A stretch of DNA of 64,000 nt from Candidatus Marispirochaeta associata. Lineage in GTDB: Bacteria; Spirochaetota; Spirochaetia; JC444; Marispirochaetaceae. The translations under genes and the position numbers were made by a program. The notes beneath the pieces are model-generated. The model was not told the origin of the DNA and did no database searches. It was given only the letters and a program-made list of their open reading frames with translations. Location: NCBI GenBank assembly GCA_001749745.1, contig JWTM01000541.1:60465-124464 (forward strand). Reading direction: 5' to 3'. Position 1 is the first letter of the stretch; each line of letters begins with the position of its first letter. Below, one piece after another: positions 1 through 7,971 of this stretch.

Positions 1-284
1 AGCTGTTGAAAGCCGGTGTAAAGGTGCAGGCCCACGATCCGAAAGCGATGGAGAACTTCGCGGAAATCTACGAGGAGCCCCTCTACTGCGCTTCCGAGTT
101 CGACGCGGTCAAGAACGCCGATGCAGTCGTAATCATGACCGAGTGGAACATCTATCGCAATATCGATACCGACAGGCTCAAGAAGCTGATGACCGGCCGA
201 ATTATCCTCGATACCCGAAACGTCCTCGACATGGAGCGGGTCAAAGAGGCGGGCTTCCTCTATCAGGGAGTCGGCCGGGCATGA
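1..284 (+). CDS. UDP-glucose 6-dehydrogenase, C-terminal end (partial)
   Basis: The window opens inside this gene; only the last ~93 codons are present. The stretch has the C-terminal UDP-binding domain pattern of UDP-glucose/GDP-mannose dehydrogenases: an opening 'aging sugar' segment KVQAHDPKAMENF, then DAVVIMTEWNIYRNID and the closing ILDTRNVLD. The family oxidises UDP-glucose to UDP-glucuronate in the cytoplasm with two NAD+. The stop codon overlaps the ATG of the next gene (ATGA), so the two are translationally coupled. Together with the glucuronokinase-like gene and galU it forms the uronic-acid supply of the locus. UDP-N-acetyl-sugar dehydrogenases share this domain, and the NAD-binding half that could separate them lies outside the window. 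Confidence 0.85.
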   Translation, partial: LLKAGVKVQAHDPKAMENFAEIYEEPLYCASEFDAVKNADAVVIMTEWNIYRNIDTDRLKKLMTGRIILDTRNVLDMERVKEAGFLYQGVGRA

Positions 285-1291
285 TCATCAAGACCGTCTC
301 CTACCCCAGGGCGGCGATGATCGGGAATCCTTCTGACGGCTACTTCGGGAAGACGATCGCCTTTACCTTCGCCGATTTTCAGGCCGACATCACCCTCTAC
401 CAGAGTCCGGAAATAGAGATTCTTCCCGGCCGGCGGGATACGACCAAGTTCGGCTCCCTCAAAACCCTGGCCGAGGATGTGGGAAACTTCGGCTACTACG
501 GCGGGGTGCGGCTCTTAAAGGCGGCGATCAAGAAGTTCTACGACTACAGCCTTGAAAATGATATTGAGCTGGACGACAGAAACTTCACGATCCGCTACCA
601 CTCCTCGATTCCGCTGCATCTGGGTTTAGCCGGCTCCTCGTCGATTATCACCGCCTGCATGCGCGCCTTGTGCGCCTTCTACGGGGTGACGATCGCCGAG
701 CACGCCCTGGCGAACCTGGTTTTGTCGGTGGAGACCGAGGAGCTCGGGATCGGCGCGGGGCTCCAGGATCGAGTGGCCCAGGCCTACCAGGGGATCGTCT
801 TCATGGATTTCGACAGGGAACTGATTCAGTCCCGGGGCTACGGTACCTACGAGCCGCTCAAGCCCAAGCGCCTTCCGCCCCTCTACATCGCCTATAAGAC
901 TGAGCTCTCCGAGGGGAGCGAGATCCTCCATAACGACCTGTGCTACCGCTTCAACCGGGGCGACGCCGACGTGGTCGCCGCTATGGAGCAGTTCGGGGAG
1001 TACACCCTGGCCGTGCGGGAGATGTTTCGTACTGAGGAGTACACTAAGTTGGGTGAGGTAATGAACGCCAACTTCGACCTCCGGAAGAGCATCACCATGA
1101 TCTCGACCGAGAACCAGGAGATGGTCGACGCCGCCCGCTCGGTGGGGGCTTCGGCCAAGTTTACCGGCTCCGGCGGAGCGATCATCGGAACTTTCTCTGA
1201 TGAGCACACCGACGACGAGCAGTATGCCCGGGTAGAAGCGGCCTTGCACGAGGTCGGGGCGCGAACGATTAAGCCTGAGATTGTCTGGTAG
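281..1291 (+). CDS. GHMP kinase, glucuronokinase-like
   Basis: A 336-residue GHMP-family sugar kinase, predicted to phosphorylate a sugar at C1. I take the ATG at 281, which overlaps the upstream stop; an upstream extension in frame is non-homologous. Visible motifs are an N-terminal GNPSDGYFGKTIAF, YYGGVRLL, the phosphate-binding loop GLAGSSSII (near residue 113), ELGIGAGLQDRVAQ and a C-terminal ASAKFTGSGGAI. This motif order closely matches plant glucuronokinase as I remember it, rather than galactokinase or heptokinase. The family makes glucuronate-1-phosphate from glucuronate and ATP. Its place directly after UDP-glucose dehydrogenase supports a uronic-acid role, with a UDP-sugar pyrophosphorylase (possibly the nearby galU product) completing a salvage route. 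Kinase family is near certain; substrate is inference. Confidence 0.8.
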   Translation: MIIKTVSYPRAAMIGNPSDGYFGKTIAFTFADFQADITLYQSPEIEILPGRRDTTKFGSLKTLAEDVGNFGYYGGVRLLKAAIKKFYDYSLENDIELDDRNFTIRYHSSIPLHLGLAGSSSIITACMRALCAFYGVTIAEHALANLVLSVETEELGIGAGLQDRVAQAYQGIVFMDFDRELIQSRGYGTYEPLKPKRLPPLYIAYKTELSEGSEILHNDLCYRFNRGDADVVAAMEQFGEYTLAVREMFRTEEYTKLGEVMNANFDLRKSITMISTENQEMVDAARSVGASAKFTGSGGAIIGTFSDEHTDDEQYARVEAALHEVGARTIKPEIVW

Positions 1292-1333
1292 GGATAGCTT
1301 GATAGAGCTATTAAATGGTTATAAATTGTAACT

Positions 1334-1618
1334 ATGGCGAGCATAACCATTCGTAATCTTCCGGATTCTATTCTCAGTCGGATTCGAACTATTTCCGAGC
1401 TTGAAAAGCGAAGTCTGAACAGCGAACTCCTCCTACTAATCGAGCGAGGCCTCTCAGTGGAGACCGAGCGGGTAAAAGAGAGTTCGATGATATCTAAAGA
1501 GAGCCAAATAAAGCTCTGGGAATCACTCTCCGGGGAGTGGGAGGATGAGCGCTCAACCAGTGAGATAATTGACGACATCTACGCCGCGAGAACCATGGGG
1601 AGAGATATTAACCTGTGA
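1334..1618 (+). CDS. VapB/FitA-type ribbon-helix-helix antitoxin
   Basis: A 94-residue protein starting ASITIRNLPDSILSRIR, the ribbon-helix-helix DNA-binding fold of FitA/VapB-type antitoxins, followed by a helix (SLNSELLLLIERGL) and an acidic C-terminal tail that would wrap the toxin. Its stop overlaps the GTG start of the PIN-domain gene (GTGA), the usual antitoxin-first arrangement. The pair would repress its own promoter. It lies between the glucuronokinase-like gene and galU, splitting what looks like a functional group. Confidence 0.82.
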   Translation: MASITIRNLPDSILSRIRTISELEKRSLNSELLLLIERGLSVETERVKESSMISKESQIKLWESLSGEWEDERSTSEIIDDIYAARTMGRDINL

Positions 1619-2007
1619 TTCTGCTGGACACCGACGTCTGCATCGAACTCTTGCGGGGCAATCGCAAGGTAATCGAATATCGGGAAAGAGAGTCGGATTC
1701 GATCGCCGTCTCGTTTATGACGGTGGCCGAACTCTATTACGGCGCTCGTAAGTCCGGACAAGCTACGAAAAACAGCCGTCTGGTCGATGAGTTTCTGCTT
1801 ACCGTGAATATCCAGCACTCCACTATCCCCGTTGCCAAGCGCTTCGGCGAGCTCAAGAGCAGGTTGCAGCTCGCTGGCTTGAGTATTGAGGATGCCGACC
1901 TTTTCATTGCCGCTACCTCCCTTGAATCTTGTGAGAAGCTGGTTACCGGTAATATTCGCCATTACAGCAGAATCGAGGAACTGCGAATCGAGAATTGGCT
2001 GCGTTAG
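1615..2007 (+). CDS. vapC: VapC-type PIN-domain ribonuclease toxin
   Basis: A 130-residue PIN-domain protein. Acidic metal-binding residues expected for the family are visible: the N-terminal LLDTDVCIELLRG, the central SFMTVAELYYGA, and the later LSIEDADLFIAATSL. PIN toxins are Mg-dependent endoribonucleases, VapC members usually cutting tRNA or rRNA, and are held inactive by the upstream RHH antitoxin. Start is a GTG overlapping the antitoxin stop. Length and motifs are intact, so the module looks functional. The C-terminus (VTGNIRHYSRI) also matches the family's last strand and helix. Confidence 0.87.
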   Translation: MILLDTDVCIELLRGNRKVIEYRERESDSIAVSFMTVAELYYGARKSGQATKNSRLVDEFLLTVNIQHSTIPVAKRFGELKSRLQLAGLSIEDADLFIAATSLESCEKLVTGNIRHYSRIEELRIENWLR

Positions 2008-2057
2008 CTTATCTGAACTCTCGTTATCAAGAACGACACTATAAGGATGCCGTACTG

Positions 2058-2360
2058 ATGCGCTTATCCGCAAAGCAAAAAAAGATAATTCATGATACGG
2101 TCCGGGCTCAATTTGGAGAGGACGCGCAGGTATTTCTGTTCGGTTCCCGGGTGGACGATACCAAACGCGGGGGAGATATTGATTTATTAGTGAAGACCAG
2201 TCTCGAAGCAGAGAGTGCATTCGATGCAAAAATTTCAACCCTAGTACGCATAAAACGTCTGCTGGGAGATCAGCGAATTGACCTGGTAGTGACCTCGACC
2301 CAGGAAACCGACGATAGATTGGTAGTTGCGGAAGCCTTTAATCACGGACAGCTCTTATGA
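2058..2360 (+). CDS. Minimal nucleotidyltransferase (MNT-type)
   Basis: About 100 residues from ATG 2058, which has AAGGA some ten bases upstream; a longer in-frame start at 1995 is not needed. The polymerase-beta-type nucleotidyltransferase signature is present as FLFGSRVDDTKRGGDIDLLV, with the second acidic strand RIDLVV. In MNT/HEPN modules such proteins AMPylate and silence a HEPN ribonuclease encoded next door. Here no HEPN gene follows: the stop overlaps an ATG that opens a frame of only nine codons. It is best read as a solitary antitoxin-like protein. Confidence 0.75.
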   Translation: MRLSAKQKKIIHDTVRAQFGEDAQVFLFGSRVDDTKRGGDIDLLVKTSLEAESAFDAKISTLVRIKRLLGDQRIDLVVTSTQETDDRLVVAEAFNHGQLL

Positions 2361-2386
2361 GTGAGCTCAAATTATCGCTACCATAG
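2357..2386 (+). pseudogene. Nine-codon stub overlapping the MNT stop, possible partner remnant
   Basis: ATGA overlap with the nucleotidyltransferase stop opens a frame coding MSELKLSLP before a TAG. The overlap geometry is what one expects for the start of a co-translated partner gene, and the first residues resemble the beginning of HI0074-like substrate-binding partners. It may be the 5' end of a lost partner or chance. Confidence 0.25.
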
Positions 2387-2398
2387 CGGAGGCCCAAT

Positions 2399-2623
2399 AT
2401 GACATATCGGTTTAGCATTGTAATCGAGCATGATGACAACGGATATTTCGCCTATTCGCCTGAATTACCGGGATGTATATCACAAGGTAAGACCTACGAA
2501 CAAACGATGCTAAATATTCGTGAGGCGATTGATCTATACCTGGAGACACTTGAGCCGGATGAGAGGGCTGAGCTGTCTAGTAAACAAATTTCTACCAGCA
2601 GTGTCGAGGTTTCGATTGCCTGA
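2399..2623 (+). CDS. HicB-family antitoxin, solitary
   Basis: A 74-residue protein with the partial RNase-H-like HicB fold: FSIVIEHDDNGYFAYSPELPG, then CISQGKTYEQTMLNIREAI. An AGCGGAGG ribosome-binding site lies about ten bases before the ATG. HicB normally neutralises the small double-stranded-RNA-binding-fold toxin HicA encoded beside it. Only 56 bases separate this gene from galU and no HicA-like frame is present on either side, so it is an orphan antitoxin or a regulator. Confidence 0.8.
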   Translation: MTYRFSIVIEHDDNGYFAYSPELPGCISQGKTYEQTMLNIREAIDLYLETLEPDERAELSSKQISTSSVEVSIA

Positions 2624-2679
2624 TCGGTCGCTCAAGTCATGTCGGTAGTCCACAATTCATAACTTCTGGAGAGCACCCT

Positions 2680-3546
2680 TTGGTACGTAAAGCAGTCATT
2701 CCCGCCGCGGGCTACGGCACCCGCTTCTTGCCCGCCACCAAGTCCCAGCCCAAAGAGATGCTCCCGGTTGTGGATACCCCGACGATCCAGTATGTGGTCG
2801 ACGAGGCGGTCCAGTCGGGAATTAAGGATATCTTGATGATCATCGGCCGGGGCAAGCGGGCCATTGAGGAGCACTTTTCCCGGAACTTCGAGCTCGAGGA
2901 GCAACTGAAGGCCAAGGGCAAAGAAGAAGAGCTCAAGCTGATTCAGGCGGTGCCCGAGGATGTCAATATACACTTCGTCTGGCAGCACGAGCAGAACGGC
3001 CTGGGAGACGCGATCCGCTACGCCCGGGATCATGTGGGCAACGAGCCCTTCGCGGTTCTGCTAGGCGATACGGTGCTCGAGAGTTCCGAAAAGCGGCCGG
3101 TCACGAAGCAGCTGATGGACGTCTACGACCGTTATGAGGAGCTGGTGGTGGCCTTAGAGGAGGTACCCGAGGAGCGGGTCTCCAAGTACGGGGTGATCGA
3201 TGGAAAGGAGATCGCCAACGGCGTCTTCCTGGTGAAGGATATGGTCGAGAAGCCCTCGCTTGAAGAGGCCCCTTCGAATCTGGTCGTCGCCAGCCGCTAC
3301 ATTCTGCCCCCGGAGATCTTCCGCGCCCTGGACAACACGACCCCCGGCAAGGGCGGGGAGATTCAGTTAACCGACGCGATGCGTCTGCTCTTAGCCGACC
3401 GGGCCATGTACGGCTACCGCTTCAACGGCGTCCGCCACGACCTGGGGGATCGCCTGGAGTTCCTAAAGACCAGCATTCTCTACGCCCTGAAACGGCCGGA
3501 TATGAACGGGGAGCTGATGGAATGGTTACGTGAGCTGGTCGTATAA
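2680..3546 (+). CDS. galU: UTP--glucose-1-phosphate uridylyltransferase
   Basis: A 288-residue nucleotidyltransferase that makes UDP-glucose from glucose-1-phosphate and UTP in the cytoplasm. The N-terminal signature AVIPAAGYGTRFLPATKS with KEMLPVVDTP is classical GalU; further family marks are GLGDAIRYARDHVGNEPFAV, LLGDTV and GEIQLTDAM. The start is a TTG at 2680 preceded by a GGAGAG site, giving the expected N-terminus with no extension. It supplies UDP-glucose to the upstream UDP-glucose dehydrogenase. If the GHMP kinase makes glucuronate-1-phosphate, this enzyme or a looser homologue would be needed to activate it, which is speculative. Full length, no anomalies. Confidence 0.93.
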   Translation: MVRKAVIPAAGYGTRFLPATKSQPKEMLPVVDTPTIQYVVDEAVQSGIKDILMIIGRGKRAIEEHFSRNFELEEQLKAKGKEEELKLIQAVPEDVNIHFVWQHEQNGLGDAIRYARDHVGNEPFAVLLGDTVLESSEKRPVTKQLMDVYDRYEELVVALEEVPEERVSKYGVIDGKEIANGVFLVKDMVEKPSLEEAPSNLVVASRYILPPEIFRALDNTTPGKGGEIQLTDAMRLLLADRAMYGYRFNGVRHDLGDRLEFLKTSILYALKRPDMNGELMEWLRELVV

Positions 3547-3625
3547 CACTTATGGCGCATAGATCAATGATACCCGACCTATTAAGCGCTATATTTAGTA
3601 ACTACTAACTTAATACGAGAGCAGA

Positions 3626-4261
3626 ATGAGACATATACACTTTTTACATAGATCAGCTATTACGGTTTTTCTAATTGCCCTACTCCAAACGCAGCTCTTT
3701 TCTGTCGACCTGTACTCGCTTTTAGAGGGGATCGAAGGGGACCGACGGAGTGCGGTTACCGTGGATATGGATACCCTGACCGGGATGATGATCTATGCCG
3801 AAGAGCATGAGCATACGATCTTCGAACTGTTAAATCAGTCCGCCCTCTACTTGAAGGCCCGGGGCTGGCGGGTGATTATCGACGGGGATGACCTTCGCAG
3901 CGTCGACGAGCGTTTCGATCTGGGCGGAGAGCGGGTCAATACCCTGCTCCCGGTGGAGAAGATCCGTTTTATCGAGATAGGAAGCGATTTGAACGGCGAA
4001 AGCCCGGAGATGGAGGTCTACCTGGCCGAGAAGCACTCCGATTTTCTGGAGCTGGGGGACTTCTTCCTCTCCGAGCATTTCGGCTTCGATGTGTTGGACG
4101 CCGAATGGTTTCGGGACGGATTTGGGGTGAAGGTGAAATATATGTTCATGAACTTCCGCCTGGAGAATCTGAACCTCTACGAAGAGAAGAAGATCGCCAT
4201 CTGGGTCGATAAGGTTCCCCGGCCGAAGCGCTGGCGGATCAAGCCGATTCGGACGCGTTGA
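3626..4261 (+). CDS. Exported protein of unknown function
   Basis: I do not recognise this 211-residue protein. It starts with a positively charged end and a hydrophobic stretch (ITVFLIALLQTQLFSVD) that reads as a signal peptide cut near residue 27. The mature part is acidic and contains no cysteine or obvious enzyme motif; the last ~20 residues are basic (DKVPRPKRWRIKPIRTR). It ends at the sulfotransferase gene, with its stop only about ten bases before that start, so the two probably share a transcript. A periplasmic role linked to glycan sulfation is possible only by context. Confidence 0.6.
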   Translation: MRHIHFLHRSAITVFLIALLQTQLFSVDLYSLLEGIEGDRRSAVTVDMDTLTGMMIYAEEHEHTIFELLNQSALYLKARGWRVIIDGDDLRSVDERFDLGGERVNTLLPVEKIRFIEIGSDLNGESPEMEVYLAEKHSDFLELGDFFLSEHFGFDVLDAEWFRDGFGVKVKYMFMNFRLENLNLYEEKKIAIWVDKVPRPKRWRIKPIRTR

Positions 4262-4272
4262 CGCTCTGCAGA

Positions 4273-5256
4273 ATGAAGAAACAGCTCTATCTCCATATCG
4301 GGTACCCGAAGACGGCGACCACCCTGCTGCAGAAGCACTTCTATCCCAAGCTTGAAGGGCTTCGTTATCTCGGCATCAGATATGGGGAGGGGATGCGATT
4401 CTCTATTCCCGAACAGGCCGTTCAGGCCCTGGTCTACGCGGACCGGGATCAGGCGGCGACCATCGGCCCCGAGGTGTCGAAGAAGCTTTACGATAGCTTG
4501 CGTGAACAACCGGCTCTGCTGTCCCTGGAGAAGATTGTCGGCAGTTTCTTTACCCCCCGGCGTTCTGGAACGGACGGCTGGGTCTGGGCGAACCCTGAGG
4601 CTGCGGCGGATGCAATCCGGTCCCTGTTTGTATCGGATCTGTTCGATATTAAGGTGATAATCACCCTGCGGAAGCAGACCGCTGCGCTTCCCTCTAAATA
4701 TGCCCAATCCTTTACCAGCGCCTACTCGAAGATCCCTGAGTTGGAGACCTTTACCAAGTTTATTGATAGCGTGTGCTCTGATCCTAACAGTCCGGTGCGG
4801 AGGGGCTACGATTTCGAGCAGGTGATTCTTCCCTTTGAGCAAGTGCTCGGCCGAGAGAATCTTCTGATTTTGCCTTATGAGGTGTTTGCTGAGAATCCGG
4901 AGCGCTTTTGCATGATCTTAACGGATTTCATGGGAATCAAACACAATCCTGACCTGGTTCCCACGAACCGGCGCGAGAATGTCCGCCAAGGGACAGGACC
5001 CGGGAAGCAACACAGTCGGGCGACCCTCTGGAGTCAAGCCGGGAATGGAGTTAAGCGGTTTTTTCCGCGATTTAAACTCCCGCGGGGAGGAGTTTTTGAT
5101 CTGCTCCGCTCGATCCGCTCCCCCTGGCAGGCCGACCCCGGAGTAATCGCCCTGGATGATGAATCCCGAAAGGCGATAGAGTCGGTATACGCCGATTCCA
5201 ACCGCCGGATTTCATCGCGCTACGGGCTTAACCTGGAGCAGTTCGGCTATTGGTAA
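4273..5256 (+). CDS. Sulfotransferase (PAPS-dependent), first copy
   Basis: About 327 residues from the ATG at 4273, chosen because LYLHIGYPKTATTLLQ must lie at the N-terminus. That segment is the 5'-phosphosulfate-binding loop of sulfotransferases; a later strand VIITLRKQTAALPSKYA fits the 3'-phosphate-binding region (Arg and Ser). Such enzymes move sulfate from PAPS to a hydroxyl or amine, here most likely on a lipid-linked or nascent glycan. The neighbouring PAPS genes (cysD, cysNC, cysQ) support the call. Acceptor unknown. It resembles the third sulfotransferase at 18.8 kb (same GYPK loop) more than its immediate neighbour. Confidence 0.8.
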   Translation: MKKQLYLHIGYPKTATTLLQKHFYPKLEGLRYLGIRYGEGMRFSIPEQAVQALVYADRDQAATIGPEVSKKLYDSLREQPALLSLEKIVGSFFTPRRSGTDGWVWANPEAAADAIRSLFVSDLFDIKVIITLRKQTAALPSKYAQSFTSAYSKIPELETFTKFIDSVCSDPNSPVRRGYDFEQVILPFEQVLGRENLLILPYEVFAENPERFCMILTDFMGIKHNPDLVPTNRRENVRQGTGPGKQHSRATLWSQAGNGVKRFFPRFKLPRGGVFDLLRSIRSPWQADPGVIALDDESRKAIESVYADSNRRISSRYGLNLEQFGYW

Positions 5257-5298
5257 TCCGCCTGTCCCTTTCTTTGTAAAGAGAAGGAAGGCGGAACT

Positions 5299-6120
5299 AT
5301 GCTGCGCGTTAAATACCGGGTAAAACCATTACCCTTCGTCAAATTGATCGACCGGGGCTTTAAGACTCTGGCCAATAATTTAAGCTACTACAGCGTTGCA
5401 CCGCTTAAGACGGACCGGGAGACGGTCTTTATTTCCGGCTGCGGCCACAGCGGAACGACCCTGCTTACAGGCATCCTGAGCCGTCATCCGGCGGTTTTTA
5501 CCGTGGCACGGGAGAGTAACAACTTCTCCATCATGCGTAATCTCTACTGTTCCCGGGAAATAGCCCGGGAGTGGTGCTATACCGCAGAGCAGCACAGGAA
5601 GAGCCACATAGTCGAGAAGACGCCCAAGCACGTGCATACGGCGGGTCGAATAATGCGGGTGCTGCCGAATGCGCGGCTCGTCTTTCTGGTGCGCAATCCC
5701 CTGGACACCTGCGCATCCCTCTATCTGCGCTTCAAGAATCTGGATTGCTCGATCGAGCGCTGGATTACAGACAATAACGCAGTGCTGGCCGCTCAGAAAC
5801 GTTTTCCGGATTCATGCTTGCTCGTTTCATATGAAGAGCTGACCCGGAATCCGGAAGATGAGCTCCGCCGGCTATGCGAGTTCCTGAATCTTCCCTGGGA
5901 TTCCTCGATCCTGGAAGAGGGCGAGACGGCCTTCGACGCCGCTCGGCAGGAGCGGGATACCATGCGCCTGCGCCGGGAGCAGATAAAGGGCAGTATCAGG
6001 GAGAACTCCGGAACCTGGCGCAAACGGCTGACCGAGGAGCAGGCGGAACGGGTGCGTGGGCGGACGCTGGCGCTGGCCGTAAAGCTCGGGTACGACGATA
6101 CAATCGACTATTCCAAATAA
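5299..6120 (+). CDS. Sulfotransferase (PAPS-dependent), second copy
   Basis: A 273-residue sulfotransferase-family protein. The phosphosulfate loop is ETVFISGCGHSGTTLLTGIL (near residue 48) and the 3'-phosphate region is RLVFLVRNPLDTCASLY, with a typical IVEKTPKHV between them. GGAAGGCGGA lies just before the ATG. It follows the first sulfotransferase by 42 bases and precedes the ABC exporter by 39, so the four genes look like one operon. It belongs to a different subfamily from the first copy, suggesting a different acceptor position. No signal peptide or membrane segment is evident, so it should act in the cytoplasm before export. Confidence 0.8.
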   Translation: MLRVKYRVKPLPFVKLIDRGFKTLANNLSYYSVAPLKTDRETVFISGCGHSGTTLLTGILSRHPAVFTVARESNNFSIMRNLYCSREIAREWCYTAEQHRKSHIVEKTPKHVHTAGRIMRVLPNARLVFLVRNPLDTCASLYLRFKNLDCSIERWITDNNAVLAAQKRFPDSCLLVSYEELTRNPEDELRRLCEFLNLPWDSSILEEGETAFDAARQERDTMRLRREQIKGSIRENSGTWRKRLTEEQAERVRGRTLALAVKLGYDDTIDYSK

Positions 6121-6159
6121 TTCTCCAGCTCCTACACCATTATTTGAACAAGGAACCTC

Positions 6160-7971
6160 ATGAAGGATTTAGGAAAACTATTACTCCTGTTTACGAAAAA
6201 AGAGCGCCGCGATCTCGTATTTCTGACGGGCGCCATTCTTATAATGGCCTTTATGGAGGTCGTCGGGGTCGGAGCGATCGGCCCCTTTATGACCGTGGCC
6301 GCGGATCCGAGTGTCGTCGAACGCACGCCGGCCCTGCTCTGGCTCTATAATCTGATCGGAATTGAGGAGATGCGCTATTTCATCGCGGTGCTGGGCGTCA
6401 TCTTTTTTCTCGTAGTGTTGACGACCAACGGTTTCACAACCGTAGTAATGTTCTTTCTCTTCCGATGGTCGAATATGCGTTCCTATACCCTGGGACGGCG
6501 CCTGATGTCCCAATACCTCTATCAGCCTTACAGTTATTTTCTCGATCATAATACCAGCGAACTCTCGAAGAACATCCTGGCTGAGGTCCAGCAGATACTG
6601 ACTCAGGCGATTAGACCCGGTATGGAGCTGATAGCTCGAGGCATGGTTGCGCTTGCCATCCTGCTGTTTCTGTTCCTCTCATCCCCCCTGGTGGCCCTGG
6701 TAGTTGCGCTGGTTCTGGGCGGGGCCTACGGTCTGGTCTACGGCCTGATGCGTTCCCGGCTAACGAGGATCGGCACCCTGATTCGAGAGTTCAACCGGGA
6801 CCGTTTTAAAACCTCCGGGGAGGCCTTCGGGGCGATCAAGGATGTGAAAATCCTGGGCAAAGAGCCGGTCTTCGAGGCTCAGTTTGCCAAATCATCCCGA
6901 AAGTTCGCCCGGCAGCAGGCCAATCGTCAGATTATTACCAGTCTGCCACACTACATCATCGAGGCCGTCGCCTTGGGCCTGGTGGTTATTTTTATTGTCG
7001 TGCTGCTTGTTTCGGGGGGCAACTTCGCCGAGGTTATTCCGGTCATTTCCATCTACGCCTTCGCCGGGTTTCGGCTTATGCCAGCATTGAGAATAATCTT
7101 CAAGCATTCCGGCAAATTGCGTTCTGCCGGACCGATCGTGCGGGCCCTCTACGACGACCTGACCATGAGCGCTGAATCGGTCGACAAATCCCGGTTCGCT
7201 GCGCTGGAGCTCTCGGCGCAGAAGGAACGGATGCCTTTTAAAAGCGAAATCTGTATGCGGGGTATTCGTTTCGCCTATCCCTCTTCGCCGGCGCCGGTAG
7301 TAGACGGGATCGATTTATCTATCCGTAAAAACAGTACCATCGGCTTTATCGGCCCCACCGGCTGCGGGAAAACTACCCTGATCGACATTATTCTGGGACT
7401 GCTGGACGCGGAAGGAAGCATCGAGGTCGACAGTACGCCGATAAACGACTCAAATCTGCGTAAGTGGCAACAGAATTTCGGCTATGTACCCCAACAGATC
7501 TTCCTGGCCGACGATACGGTGACCCGCAACATCGCCTTCGGCGTCGACCCGGATACCATCGACTTCGATGCCGTCCGCAAGGCCGCCCGCATCGCCCATT
7601 TGGATGAATTTGTAATGCGAGAAATGCCCCAACAGTACGATACCCTGGTGGGCGAAAGGGGCGTGCGCTTGAGCGGCGGGCAGCGGCAGCGGGTCGGCAT
7701 CGCCCGGGCGCTCTATCATGACCCCGATATCCTGGTTCTCGACGAGGCCACCAGCGCCCTGGACAACCTGACCGAGGCCGCGGTGATGGACGCCATTAAT
7801 GAGCTGATGGGGGAGAAGACGATCATCATGATCGCCCACCGCATCAGCACGGTGCAGAAGGCGGATATGATCTATCTGCTGGATAAAGGGATCATCGGCG
7901 CGTGCGGAAGCTACGATGAGCTGTTGGAGAAGAGCGCAGATTTCCGACGGATGGCGCAGGTGAATGTTTAA
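6160..7971 (+). CDS. ABC transporter, membrane and ATPase fused (PglK/MsbA-like)
   Basis: A 603-residue half-transporter: about six hydrophobic helices in residues 1-320 and a nucleotide-binding domain after ~360. Walker A is GPTGCGKTT, the signature LSGGQRQRVGIARAL, Walker B ILVLDEAT, and the switch histidine is in IAHRIS. Members with this architecture flip lipid A (MsbA), proteins or lipid-linked oligosaccharides (PglK). Location between sulfotransferases and the PAPS genes suggests it flips a sulfated lipid-linked glycan; that is inference. Its last codons overlap the start of cysQ. A separate Wzx flippase lies at 20.8 kb, so the locus holds two candidate exporters. Confidence 0.85.
   Translation: MKDLGKLLLLFTKKERRDLVFLTGAILIMAFMEVVGVGAIGPFMTVAADPSVVERTPALLWLYNLIGIEEMRYFIAVLGVIFFLVVLTTNGFTTVVMFFLFRWSNMRSYTLGRRLMSQYLYQPYSYFLDHNTSELSKNILAEVQQILTQAIRPGMELIARGMVALAILLFLFLSSPLVALVVALVLGGAYGLVYGLMRSRLTRIGTLIREFNRDRFKTSGEAFGAIKDVKILGKEPVFEAQFAKSSRKFARQQANRQIITSLPHYIIEAVALGLVVIFIVVLLVSGGNFAEVIPVISIYAFAGFRLMPALRIIFKHSGKLRSAGPIVRALYDDLTMSAESVDKSRFAALELSAQKERMPFKSEICMRGIRFAYPSSPAPVVDGIDLSIRKNSTIGFIGPTGCGKTTLIDIILGLLDAEGSIEVDSTPINDSNLRKWQQNFGYVPQQIFLADDTVTRNIAFGVDPDTIDFDAVRKAARIAHLDEFVMREMPQQYDTLVGERGVRLSGGQRQRVGIARALYHDPDILVLDEATSALDNLTEAAVMDAINELMGEKTIIMIAHRISTVQKADMIYLLDKGIIGACGSYDELLEKSADFRRMAQVNV

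Noticed and set aside
626..1249. Long minus-strand frame opposite the glucuronokinase-like gene
   Set aside because: A shadow of a GC-rich coding frame; similar long antisense frames oppose many genes here and none has family motifs.
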